From assembly GCA_035502655.1 (NCBI GenBank), contig DATJUF010000226.1:1-21200 (forward strand): DNA of 21,200 nt. Reading direction: 5' to 3'. The translations under genes were made by a program, and so were the position numbers. The stretch comes from DATJUF01 sp035502655 (GTDB lineage: Bacteria > Desulfobacterota > Binatia > Binatales > Binataceae). Numbering within the stretch: the first letter of the stretch is position 1; each line of letters opens with the position of its first letter. Positions 1 to 7,093 of this stretch are shown one piece after another. Under the pieces are notes generated by a model. That model made no database searches. It saw only the letters and a program-made list of their open reading frames with translations, and had not been told where the DNA came from.

Positions 1-27
1 CTGGGCTGAACTGCTCTTTCCACGTCA

Positions 28-46
28 ATGTTCCAAAGCGGAACAT
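28..46. promoter_or_regulatory. Perfect 7-bp inverted repeat, possible operator
   Basis: ATGTTCC and GGAACAT are separated by 5 nt (AAAGC). The 19-bp dyad is the size and shape of a dimeric repressor or activator site. It has no T-run, so it is not a terminator. Whichever gene it serves may lie to the left of the window. The binding protein is unknown. Confidence 0.3.
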
Positions 47-286
47 GATCTTTTTGCACTAACTTTGGTCTTGATCATTTGCTTTTGGGTGACTGAGCGC
101 TATGCATAAGCGGCTGGTGTTGCCTCAAGCTACACTATTTCATTCTATATTCGTTACTTCTAAGACGAAAGTGCTTGATGGGTGAGAGTAAGGCGGTAGC
201 AACCTAGTTTCAGCGCCAGGAATGCCTATGCGTGATTTACGACAAATCGAGTCGTGTAGTGAGTCAATTGGGTACATACTTCGCGG

Positions 287-302
287 TGGCACGGTCATTG
301 GC
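287..302 (+). promoter_or_regulatory. Sigma-54-like -24/-12 element (weak)
   Basis: TGGCACG, then four bases, then TTGG matches the sigma-54 consensus TGGCACG-N4-TTGC except for the last base, where the normally conserved -12 C is G. It lies about 190 nt upstream of the activator-like gene at 490. The -24 half is perfect, but the defective -12 half makes real function uncertain. Confidence 0.2.
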
Positions 303-489
303 TGAATGGGCGTCGTCGCAAATCGCTCCGCAAAGAAGGCATCAAAATAGGTGGTCCAATTGGGGCACAGAGATGGTATCGACTTTGCTCAGGATACTCG
401 TGAAGTGGAAAGCGAGTTGAGTTCCGATTTACGCAGTGCGTGATTATCAAATCGGGCGTTGCGCCAAAGGAGTGGATACACAAAGAAGC

Positions 490-1659
490 ATGGAGCCTTT
501 CGCGCGCGTCTCAGTTGGCAAGGGCGCTCCCGCCGAATTCGCACACCTCCTAGCGACAATCGGGCTCGAACCGTTGCCGGAGCGGAACCGGCGCCTGGCC
601 GATCTCGCGGTCGAATTTGGGGGTGAGATTCCGGCAGACAATCGTGAAATACCGGTCGTGCGGCTGGCTATTAGTAATGCACCTGGCGCTGCGGGGTTGG
701 CTGATTTCGATTCAACTAGTGTCCACGCAGCAGCTTGCTTTGTCCTTTCCCGAGCGTTGCACCTGTCCGCACCTTTTTTGACCGCTGAGGCCGGCGTGTT
801 CGAAGTAGTCCGGTTGGTCTTGACGCTGACACGTGGTCCAGCGCGGCTGGTGATCGAAGGCGAGACCGGAACGGGCAAGCAAGCCCTCATCCGAATCGTG
901 CTGGCGGCGGCGGGCAGCGGCCGGACCGTACGGATCGATTGCGCGTCGTTTGACGAAGCAGCCGCCGACAAGGAATTTTCCGCAGCGATCAAGGCGCTTG
1001 CGGGGGATTCCTCTAATGCAATGTCAGATGAAGCTGCCCACGGCGGGATTCTCTTTCTGAACCGGGTGGACGAACTACCGCTCTCGGCGCAGCGGCGGCT
1101 ACTCAGCGAAATTCATTCTGCACCAGTGATACGGCCGCGAATCCGCTATTTAGCGACGTCTACGCGGGCGCTGGGCGATTTGACGGCGCGCGGCCTTTTC
1201 GTTGCCGAACTGTATAATCTCTTTGAAGTAGCACTAACGCTCGCGCCGCTGCGCGAACGTCCGGCAGACGTGGAGATGCTGGCCTGGTATTTTCTGCGCA
1301 AGGCCAACCCGGCGCTGGCGTTGAGCGCTGGCGCGCTTAAAACGCTAAGCGATTATCCCTTTCCTGGCAATGTCCGCGAGCTGCAAAACGTTATTACCCG
1401 CCTTGCGATTGTGCCCCTGGCTTCAGACAGTAGTATAATCTCGCGCCCAGACATTTTGGGACAGCTCGCCACCACCAGCACTGGACGGCTGCGCACGATC
1501 CCTCAAATGGGCCGCACTACGGCTCGGATACATCCGCGGGCGGTAACGATTGGACCGGGCAGTCCAGCGGCGGAACGCGGCAAAGGAAACTCACCGGTAC
1601 GGCTTGCGCCTTCGATCCGGCGCCGGCCGAAGCCGCCCAACGGTCCTCGAATCGGTTGA
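490..1659 (+). CDS. Degenerate sigma-54 activator-type AAA+ protein
   Basis: The central part follows the AAA+ domain of bacterial enhancer-binding proteins (NtrC/PspF family). A Walker A motif GETGTGK is at about residues 124-130, and the sensor II signature PFPGNVREL at about 290-298. Key parts are lost. There is no GAFTGA sigma-54 contact loop. The Walker B motif LFLDE reads LFLNR, replacing the catalytic Asp-Glu (residues 191-192). Both arginine-finger positions in the F-R-x-D-L-Y-Y-R motif are V and L. No C-terminal Fis-type helix-turn-helix is visible, only a basic, proline-rich tail. The N-terminal ~105 residues are unrecognised. ATP hydrolysis and sigma-54 remodelling are therefore unlikely; it may bind ATP or a partner, or be decaying. 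ATG 490 is chosen over an in-frame GTG at 436; neither start has a strong ribosome-binding site. Confidence 0.7.
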   Translation: MEPFARVSVGKGAPAEFAHLLATIGLEPLPERNRRLADLAVEFGGEIPADNREIPVVRLAISNAPGAAGLADFDSTSVHAAACFVLSRALHLSAPFLTAEAGVFEVVRLVLTLTRGPARLVIEGETGTGKQALIRIVLAAAGSGRTVRIDCASFDEAAADKEFSAAIKALAGDSSNAMSDEAAHGGILFLNRVDELPLSAQRRLLSEIHSAPVIRPRIRYLATSTRALGDLTARGLFVAELYNLFEVALTLAPLRERPADVEMLAWYFLRKANPALALSAGALKTLSDYPFPGNVRELQNVITRLAIVPLASDSSIISRPDILGQLATTSTGRLRTIPQMGRTTARIHPRAVTIGPGSPAAERGKGNSPVRLAPSIRRRPKPPNGPRIG

Positions 1660-1767
1660 GCGCAGCCGGGAGCGCGTCGTTAGCGCCGAGCAGCCGCGGT
1701 GGTGTTGGCTGCTTTGGCGCACTGCTAAAGTCAGTCTCATAAAACACTGGCGCGCGGGGCCGGCCGG

Positions 1768-1795
1768 CTGACGCGATGGCCTAAAGAAGTATAAT
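1768..1795 (+). promoter_or_regulatory. Candidate sigma-70 promoter for the SDR gene
   Basis: A perfect -10 hexamer TATAAT (1790-1795) follows a -35-like CTGACG (1768-1773; four of six matches to TTGACA) with a 16-nt spacer. It sits in the 259-nt gap before the SDR start at 1919, leaving a leader of roughly 115 nt. The gap otherwise shows no gene. Confidence 0.4.
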
Positions 1796-1918
1796 CTAGA
1801 TAAAGAATCAGAGGTGTAAAGCGGCAGAGAATTCTGGCGCAGCGCCATCACAGCGTGATAAAGAGCGGGATTGGCGCCTGCGCGGGGCATGTGCAGACGC
1901 AGGTGGCAGGAGTTGGTT

Positions 1919-2701
1919 ATGAGCCTCAGGCTTGATGGAAAGAACGCATTGATAACCGGTGCTGCGAGTGGTATCGGACGGGCCTCGGCTATCCGATTTG
2001 CCGAAGAAGGTGCGAACGTCGCCGTGGCTGATCGTAATCTCTCGGCGGCGGAGGAAACGGCCGCGGCGGTACGGAAACTCGGACGAAAAAGCGCCGCGAT
2101 AAAAGTTGATGTGAGCGATCCAGCGCAAGTCCATGCGATGATGGAGCGAACCGTAAAGGATCTCGGTGGAATGGATATTCTGCTCGCTGCGGCGGGGGTT
2201 TCGCACGCGTTGTATGGCGAGGGCGAAGTCAAGCACAAGCTGCTTCACGAGTTACCATTCGAAGACTGGCGCCGGCTGATGGCAATCAACCTCGACGGCT
2301 GCTTTTTGACCTGCCAGGCGGCGGCGCGTGAGATGATCAAACAGAACCGCGGCGGACGGATTATCGCGATTGCTTCAGGCGCGGCCAAGGTTCCGATCAA
2401 GGGTTCGGGCGAATATGCGGTGAGCAAGGCCGGGGTCTGGATGCTGATGAAAAACATGGCGCTTGAACTCGGACGCTACAATATCACCGCGAACGCGATC
2501 GGACCCGGCGTAATCAACACCCCGATGACGAAGGACTTCCAGAGCCATCGCAGCTTTGAACGCATGATCAGCCATGTGCCACTGCGCCGGATGGGTGAGC
2601 CAGCCGATGTCGCCAATACCGCGTTGTTTCTCGCCAGCGATGAAGGCCGCTACTTCACCGGCTCGATTCTTCATCCGGATGGCGGCTTCATCATGCAGTA
2701 A
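1919..2701 (+). CDS. SDR family NAD-type oxidoreductase
   Basis: This is a classical short-chain dehydrogenase/reductase of 260 residues, the usual length. The cofactor motif TGAASGIG is at residues 13-20. An Asp at the end of strand 2 (D38 in VADRN) points to NAD(H) rather than NADP(H). The family motif NNAG is altered to AAAG. The catalytic Ser is S153, with Tyr/Lys in YAVSK (Y166, K170). The C-terminal signature G-x-I-L-H-P-D-G-G fits a 3-oxoacyl reductase/alcohol dehydrogenase-like member. A 10-15 residue insertion (about 99-113) follows the AAAG motif. The start is set by AGGAG 6 nt upstream of ATG 1919; an upstream in-frame start at 1871 has no such site. The substrate cannot be read from sequence; a hydroxyacyl or alicyclic alcohol is likely by family. 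Confidence 0.9.
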   Translation: MSLRLDGKNALITGAASGIGRASAIRFAEEGANVAVADRNLSAAEETAAAVRKLGRKSAAIKVDVSDPAQVHAMMERTVKDLGGMDILLAAAGVSHALYGEGEVKHKLLHELPFEDWRRLMAINLDGCFLTCQAAAREMIKQNRGGRIIAIASGAAKVPIKGSGEYAVSKAGVWMLMKNMALELGRYNITANAIGPGVINTPMTKDFQSHRSFERMISHVPLRRMGEPADVANTALFLASDEGRYFTGSILHPDGGFIMQ

Positions 2702-2735
2702 GATGTGCGGGTCGAAGGCGGATTCGCATTCTGGA

Positions 2736-3242
2736 ATGAGCCCGGTGCTGTGCGGTTTCAGGATCGCACGATTGGTACGCCGGTTCGTGCTGACAGTCAC
2801 GCTGGCAGGAATAATCGCTGTACCGCTATTGGCGAGCAGTCGCGTTCTGGCCCAGGACATGAATATGGGATCGAGCGGCACGGGCAGCATGATGTTGCCG
2901 CCGCCCGGTGGCCAAGCGGCATCTAACCCGTTGGAACCGCCACCGATGCAGCCGATGCAGATCCCGCAGCCGATTACCGGGTCACTGGCGGTAGCGCCGC
3001 CGTATGGAACGGCACCTTTGCAGGTGGGATTCTTCGCCCTGATAAATGACCCTAGCGGAGCTGGTTTTCTTACCTACTCATGGAATTTCGGCGACGGTAC
3101 AGTCTCGTCATTGCCGCCAGAGCTGTACATCTTTCACACCTACCAGAATCCAGGGACGTACGTTTGTGAGCTGACAGTCAAGACCACCGACGGCCGCTCA
3201 GCGACCTTTATGCAGGGTATTGACGTGCGCGCGCCATCCTGA
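2736..3242 (+). CDS. Exported PKD-domain protein
   Basis: This is a 168-residue protein with an N-terminal Sec signal: basic residues at 9-16, a hydrophobic core at about 17-34, and a likely cleavage after VLA at about 39. A Met/Pro/Gln-rich linker follows (41-80), then a single PKD domain at 84-164 with the hallmarks YSWNFGDG (114-121) and HTYQNPGTY (134-142). PKD folds are Ig-like extracytoplasmic binding modules. This one stands alone with no enzyme domain, so it is probably a small periplasmic or surface adhesive protein. An alternative start at ATG 2703, two bases after the SDR stop, would add 11 residues; neither start has a good ribosome-binding site. The gene may be translationally coupled to the SDR. 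Confidence 0.8.
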   Translation: MSPVLCGFRIARLVRRFVLTVTLAGIIAVPLLASSRVLAQDMNMGSSGTGSMMLPPPGGQAASNPLEPPPMQPMQIPQPITGSLAVAPPYGTAPLQVGFFALINDPSGAGFLTYSWNFGDGTVSSLPPELYIFHTYQNPGTYVCELTVKTTDGRSATFMQGIDVRAPS

Positions 3243-3247
3243 AGAGG

Positions 3248-3964
3248 CTAGAATTTCTCCTTGAAGGGGCGCACTTCGAGTTCCATCGTCCAGGAGCTAC
3301 GGTCTTGATGCGCGAGGTGCCAATAGGTCTCGGCGATCGCGGCCGGCTTGAGCAAGTCTTCGTCCTTCGCGTTGGGCATGCGCTCACGCAGGCGCGGGAT
3401 ATCGATGATGCCGTCGACGTTGATCCACGCCACATGAATCCCCTTCGGGCCGAGATCACGCGCGAGTGATTGGGCCAGTCCGCGCATGGCGAACTTGGCG
3501 GGTCCAAATGCAACCGATTTCGGTCCGGCCTTGACTCCGGCGGTGGCGCCAGTGAAGAGCATCACGCCCCGTCCTCGCGCGACCATCGCGGCGGCGGCTT
3601 CTTTGGCCGCGACGAACGCGCCGAAACTGTTGACGCGCCAACTGGCCTCGAACTGATCGGGGGAAATCTCGAGGATGTTGCCCCAGGTGCCGGAGCCGGC
3701 GTTGTAGAGCAGGACTTCGGGATCGCCGAGGCGCTCACGGATTTGTTTGAAGGCCGCTTCGAGTTGGGGACGATCGCCGGCATCAGCGGGCATCGCCAGC
3801 GCGCGTCCACCCGACGCCTCGACCTCGTTGGCAAGTGATTTAAGGTAATCGGCGCTGCGCGCGATCATTGCCACGTCGTACTCTTTAGCGAAACGGCGGA
3901 CCAGCGCCGCGCCGAGTCCCGGACCGACGCCGGTCACAACTGCTACAGGCTTGCTTTGAGCCAT
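3248..3964 (-). CDS. Atypical SDR lacking the catalytic tyrosine
   Basis: This is a 238-residue SDR fold with the cofactor motif TGVGPGLG (11-18) and NAG at 88-90. Arg at the strand-2 end (IARS) suggests NADP(H). The active-site YxxxK reads FGPAK, so Tyr is Phe (F153) while Lys157 remains, and the Ser region reads FTGATAG with no serine. From family knowledge, an SDR subgroup with FTGATAS and Phe in place of Tyr exists, so this is an inherited feature rather than a fresh mutation. The function of that subgroup is not established; a non-canonical reductase or binding role is possible. GAGG lies 5 nt upstream of ATG 3964. The gene is convergent with the PKD gene, with stop codons only 5 nt apart. 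Confidence 0.85.
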   Translation of the reverse strand: MAQSKPVAVVTGVGPGLGAALVRRFAKEYDVAMIARSADYLKSLANEVEASGGRALAMPADAGDRPQLEAAFKQIRERLGDPEVLLYNAGSGTWGNILEISPDQFEASWRVNSFGAFVAAKEAAAAMVARGRGVMLFTGATAGVKAGPKSVAFGPAKFAMRGLAQSLARDLGPKGIHVAWINVDGIIDIPRLRERMPNAKDEDLLKPAAIAETYWHLAHQDRSSWTMELEVRPFKEKF

Positions 3965-4032
3965 TTTTTCCTCGTTCCATGCGCGCCCGCTATGAGTGTG
4001 TAGTTGCGCATTCGGGGCGGCGAGAATTGAAG

Positions 4033-4752
4033 CTACACGTCTTTATCGCCGGCGCTTCCCGCGTCCGGCAGCAGGGTTACCCGGCCGCTCGCGAGTGCGT
4101 AGCGTGCCGCGATTATCTTGAGTTGTCCGCTTTCAATTAATGGCTCGAACGGAGCCTCAGCCGCAAGCTTTTTCGCCATCAACTCGGCGTTGGCATTTAT
4201 GGCATTGCTCAGAAGGTCGCCGCGCATACCCTTGGCCTCGCGCACCGCGGGATAGATGTTCTTCAGCATCACGCCCGCCAGTCGTTCGGGATACTCCTTA
4301 ATGGCGGCCTTAACGGCGCCGCACTGGTCGTGACCCATTACGACGATCAGGCGCACGCCCAGATTCGTGATTGCATAGGCGAGGCTCTCGAGCACGAGAT
4401 TATTGTAAGTATTGCCTGCGACCCGTGTGACGAAAATGGAGCCGACGCCCTGGTCAAAAATGATTTCGGGCGGTACGCGCGAGTCCGAACATGAGAGGAG
4501 CGCGGCAATCGGATGCTGATCGTCAGCGGTTGGCCGCTGGTCTGGATGCTTCGCGTCATTGCGGACATAGCGTTGATTGCCGTCGAGGAGTTGCTGAAGC
4601 GCCTGGTCCCGCGATACAGACGGCTCGGCAGATACAGCGGCCAGCACCGGCCTTAAGATGCCCATCAACCACGCAGCCGAGAGTACCGAACCTGAAATTC
4701 CAGCGAGTAGCATCCGCCGCCGCCCGATCATTTCGTTTTCCTGTTCCCCCAT
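4033..4752 (-). CDS. Tat-exported beta-class carbonic anhydrase
   Basis: The protein interconverts CO2 and bicarbonate, probably in the periplasm. Zinc ligands are in SCSDSR (Cys and the Asp-Arg dyad, near residues 88, 90 and 92) and GHDQCG (His about 141, Cys about 144), the complete beta-class set. The N-terminus carries a twin-arginine motif (IGRRRMLLAG) followed by a hydrophobic stretch and an Ala-rich cleavage region, so export is expected to be folded, via Tat. The total of 239 residues is typical for an exported beta-CA. ATG 4752 is chosen because GAGGTG lies 7 nt upstream; ATG 4731 also has an AGGA and would still keep the Tat motif. It diverges from the TPR lipoprotein gene across about 100 nt, which must contain both promoters. 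Confidence 0.9.
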   Translation of the reverse strand: MGEQENEMIGRRRMLLAGISGSVLSAAWLMGILRPVLAAVSAEPSVSRDQALQQLLDGNQRYVRNDAKHPDQRPTADDQHPIAALLSCSDSRVPPEIIFDQGVGSIFVTRVAGNTYNNLVLESLAYAITNLGVRLIVVMGHDQCGAVKAAIKEYPERLAGVMLKNIYPAVREAKGMRGDLLSNAINANAELMAKKLAAEAPFEPLIESGQLKIIAARYALASGRVTLLPDAGSAGDKDV

Positions 4753-4855
4753 CAGTCCGCACCTCACCCACCCTGTTCGCTTAAAGGTAGCCGGTCTGGC
4801 GGCGCGGGGCCACTATTTGACTCCATGGAGCGCCCTTCGGCTAATCTTTCGGGAT

Positions 4856-5341
4856 ATGCGGATTGGCCGGCCTCAACGGATTTTCCTGCTCGTCTTGCTG
4901 ATATCATGCATGTCCGCTGGATGTTCGCAAAGTCAAATCAACGCCAATAATAGCCGGCTGGCTGCGCAGCAGGCCGAGATCGATCAGCTCAATCAGCAGA
5001 TAGCGGTGCTGCAAAATCAGGGCGGGCAAGCCGCTTATGCAACCCCGGCGCCTGGACCTAACGCCTGCGATCTGGCGGTGATGAAGGAGGCGACCCGCAA
5101 GGGTGGAGAACGGATGGCCGCGGGTGATCCGGTCAAGGCGCTTGGTTACTATCAAGATGCCGTGACGGCATGCCCCGGCAGCGCCGAAGCTCAATTCAAT
5201 CTGGCCAACGTATACGAGATAACCGGCGATAAGGCCGCTGCGCTTCAGCATTACCGGATAGCGGCGGCGGATGCGGGTCCCAATGCTGACCCAGCGGCAA
5301 GGCAGAAGGCTCGCGCGGCGATCGCGCGTCTTGGTTCCTAA
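4856..5341 (+). CDS. TPR-containing lipoprotein
   Basis: This is a 161-residue protein. Residues 1-23 form a lipoprotein signal: Arg-rich start, hydrophobic LLVLLI, and box MSAGC with the acylated Cys at 23. A short coiled coil rich in Gln/Leu follows (about 34-54), then an Ala/Pro linker. Two tetratricopeptide-like helical hairpins lie at about 82-106 and 109-140 (signatures AAGDPVKALGYYQDAV and AQFNLANVYEITGDKAAALQHY). TPR lipoproteins typically act as assembly or scaffolding factors at the outer membrane; the partner here is unknown. The start has only a weak ribosome-binding site, but the lipobox spacing fixes it. Confidence 0.8.
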   Translation: MRIGRPQRIFLLVLLISCMSAGCSQSQINANNSRLAAQQAEIDQLNQQIAVLQNQGGQAAYATPAPGPNACDLAVMKEATRKGGERMAAGDPVKALGYYQDAVTACPGSAEAQFNLANVYEITGDKAAALQHYRIAAADAGPNADPAARQKARAAIARLGS

Positions 5342-5493
5342 GCTACCCTCTTCATCTGCCTGCTCCTGCGCTCCGCGGGAACCAAATTCAGCACTCACAG
5401 TTTAATGATCAAGTGCAAACGGCTTGGACCCTGCGGCGGGCTCTGGGGAGAGTGCGCCGGATCGGCACGGCCCAGCCGGTTAGGGGATAAAGC

Positions 5494-5928
5494 ATGAGTT
5501 CGCGGCTGTGTTCGGTATCGTCAGAGGCGGTCAGCCAGTCCGGCGAAGCCGGGGTAATCCTGCCCTGCCAGTACCACGACCTATCAGGTGGCGGCTATCG
5601 ATTCACCGGTGAGCAGCGCTTGATGCTGGCGCTGCTGGCGGATGCGATCAACGTCTACCAGAAGGGTGCGCTGTCGCGGGCGTTACGGGCGCGGAGGCTC
5701 TACGCCGACGCCGAGCAGTGGATCATGACAGATCGCGCCGGATCACTGGCACTGGCCTTTCCCACGGTATGTGAAGCGCTCGGGATTAACGCGGTGCGCC
5801 TGCGGCGGCGTCTGCTTGACTGGAAACACTCGCTGCGGCATCAGCATGGCGATCGCTCGGCCTTACAATTCCAGACGCCTAGCCAGGAACGCCGCTCCCT
5901 TGCGTCCCGCGAGATTTCCAACAACTAA
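5494..5928 (+). CDS. Conserved-looking small protein, function unknown
   Basis: This is a 144-residue protein with no family that I can name. AGGGGAT about 7 nt upstream of ATG 5494 supports translation. Residues 36-65 form an amphipathic helix (FTGEQRLMLALLADAINVYQ). Then comes an Arg/Ala-rich helix with LRARRLYADAEQWI (64-77) and a segment FPTVCEALGINAVRLRRRLLDW (89-110). The last segment has the rhythm of a helix-turn-helix: helix, Gly-Ile turn, Arg-rich helix. I recall similar arrangements (ARRL...E.W, then CE.LG.....R..L..W) in small uncharacterised proteins of GC-rich deltaproteobacteria, but no experiment is known to me. The C-terminal 35 residues are basic and probably disordered. A nucleic-acid-binding regulator is a guess. 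Confidence 0.65.
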   Translation: MSSRLCSVSSEAVSQSGEAGVILPCQYHDLSGGGYRFTGEQRLMLALLADAINVYQKGALSRALRARRLYADAEQWIMTDRAGSLALAFPTVCEALGINAVRLRRRLLDWKHSLRHQHGDRSALQFQTPSQERRSLASREISNN

Positions 5929-6052
5929 GCGCTTGTTTGCCCCGCCTCGTCTCTCGTTTGTTCATCAGCCGCCGGGTGCGCTAAATCAGCAAGTTACGGC
6001 GTGACCAGGTTTTGGCCGCCGGCGCAGTCCTTCGCAGCGGAGGTTGTTTCAC

Positions 6053-6853
6053 TTGAGCAAGGTTAAGGATGTCTTCAGCGTGGCTGGTAAAGTCACGATC
6101 GTTACCGGCGGCGGCACCGGAATTGGTATTGCGATCGCCCGCGAGTTCGCGCTGCGCGAGGCTCCGGTTTTGATCGCCAGCCGCAACGCGGTTCATCTCG
6201 AGCCAGTCCGCGACGAAATCCGCAAGCTGGGCGGGACCTGCGAAATGACGGTCTGCGACGTTCGCGACGCCGCCCAATGTGATGCGATGATTGCGGAGGC
6301 GGTAAAGCATTTCGGCCGCCTGGACGTGATGATCAACAATCATGGGGCGAGTATCACGGCGCCGAGCATGAATCTTTCGGCGAATGCGTGGCGCACGGTG
6401 GTAGCGATCAACCTGGACGGTACTTTTCATTGCTCGAAGGCGGCGGCGCGCCAGTTTATCGAACAAAAGAGCGGCGGCTGCATTATCAACCTGGGTTCGA
6501 CAGCGGGAATCCACGCGTCGGCGACGATGCTGCCCTACGCAGCGTCAAAGGCCGGGGTGGTCAAGCTGACCGAATCGCATGCGGCGGAATGGGGACGCTA
6601 CCAGATTCGCGTCAACTGCATTGCGCCCGGACCGGTCACCACCGCTGGAGCAGCCGAACGGATTTGGCCCAATGAAGCGGTCAAGAACAGCCAGTTGCGG
6701 GCGCGGGCGCTCGGCCGTTTCGGCATCCCAGAGGATATCGCCTACCCATGTATCTTCCTCGCCTCAGAAGCGGCGAGCTGGATGAGTGGTGCAACGATGA
6801 TAATCGACGGCGGCATGATCCGCGACTCCGACGCGATTTCACTCGGCTTATAG
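6053..6853 (+). CDS. SDR family NADP-type oxidoreductase
   Basis: This is a 266-residue classical SDR. The cofactor motif TGGGTGIG is at 18-25, and Ser-Arg at the end of strand 2 (IASRN) suggests NADP(H). NNHG (95-98) replaces NNAG. The catalytic residues are S149 (LGSTAG), Y162 and K166 (YAASK). The C-terminal LGRFGIPEDIA and IIDGG are typical of 2,4-dienoyl-CoA or 3-oxoacyl-ACP reductase-like members. The start is a TTG at 6053: GGAGG (6039-6043) is 9 nt upstream, whereas another in-frame TTG at 6044 abuts the GGAGG and cannot be used efficiently. It stands 240 nt before the acyl-CoA dehydrogenase and may supply the dehydrogenase or reductase step of that cassette. Confidence 0.9.
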   Translation: MSKVKDVFSVAGKVTIVTGGGTGIGIAIAREFALREAPVLIASRNAVHLEPVRDEIRKLGGTCEMTVCDVRDAAQCDAMIAEAVKHFGRLDVMINNHGASITAPSMNLSANAWRTVVAINLDGTFHCSKAAARQFIEQKSGGCIINLGSTAGIHASATMLPYAASKAGVVKLTESHAAEWGRYQIRVNCIAPGPVTTAGAAERIWPNEAVKNSQLRARALGRFGIPEDIAYPCIFLASEAASWMSGATMIIDGGMIRDSDAISLGL

Positions 6854-6990
6854 CGGCGAGTAGTATCGCATCGCTTGTCGGATGCAGGCTACGCGTGATA
6901 TCCGGAATTTTCAGCCGGGATGCTCGCGGCTTGGCGCCTCTGACGCCCTGAGAGTTTCTATGCGGCTGGTTCGCGGACTCACAGCGGCAC

Positions 6991-7008
6991 GGGGTTGCAC
7001 GCAACCCC
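6991..7008. repeat. Perfect 8-bp inverted repeat between SDR and dehydrogenase
   Basis: GGGGTTGC-AC-GCAACCCC would form a strong hairpin in RNA. No U-tract follows, so intrinsic termination is not supported. It may be an mRNA processing or stability element, or an operator, in the 240-nt gap between the two genes. Nothing else is recognisable in that gap. Confidence 0.4.
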
Positions 7009-7093
7009 TAACGCAGCGAGGTTGAAACGCGGGAGCTGGCAGGGTCCTTTTTATCTAATTGCGCATTCGGCGGCGCAAGGAGCGTGATCGAGC

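Larger units (their letters stand above)
1..435. other. Long non-coding leader region
   Basis: No convincing gene is seen in this stretch on either strand. Short open frames exist (for example a 25-codon frame from the ATG at 228), but they lack a ribosome-binding site and family resemblance. The base composition is visibly more AT-rich than downstream. It holds a perfect inverted repeat at 28-46 and a near-consensus sigma-54-type sequence at 287-302, both annotated separately. The 9-mer TGCGTGATT occurs at 229 and again at 437, which may be chance. The region could be the decayed end of an upstream gene or a long regulatory leader of the gene starting at 490. Confidence 0.5.

Noticed and set aside
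228..305. 25-codon ORF upstream of the activator-like gene, possible leader peptide
   Set aside because: It has no Shine-Dalgarno, no regulatory codon run and no downstream attenuator hairpin.
447..992. 181-codon minus-strand ORF inside the activator-like gene
   Set aside because: It is Ser/Ala/Arg-rich shadow coding typical of antisense frames in GC-rich genes; the sense frame carries clear AAA+ motifs.
1591..2248. Two long minus-strand ORFs across the gap before the first SDR
   Set aside because: They lie antisense to SDR coding sequence, have no motifs and no ribosome-binding site.
6886..6909. REP-like imperfect inverted repeat (CGGAT ... ATCCG) after the second SDR
   Set aside because: Only one copy is seen in 21 kb and the stem is short, so a repetitive element cannot be claimed.
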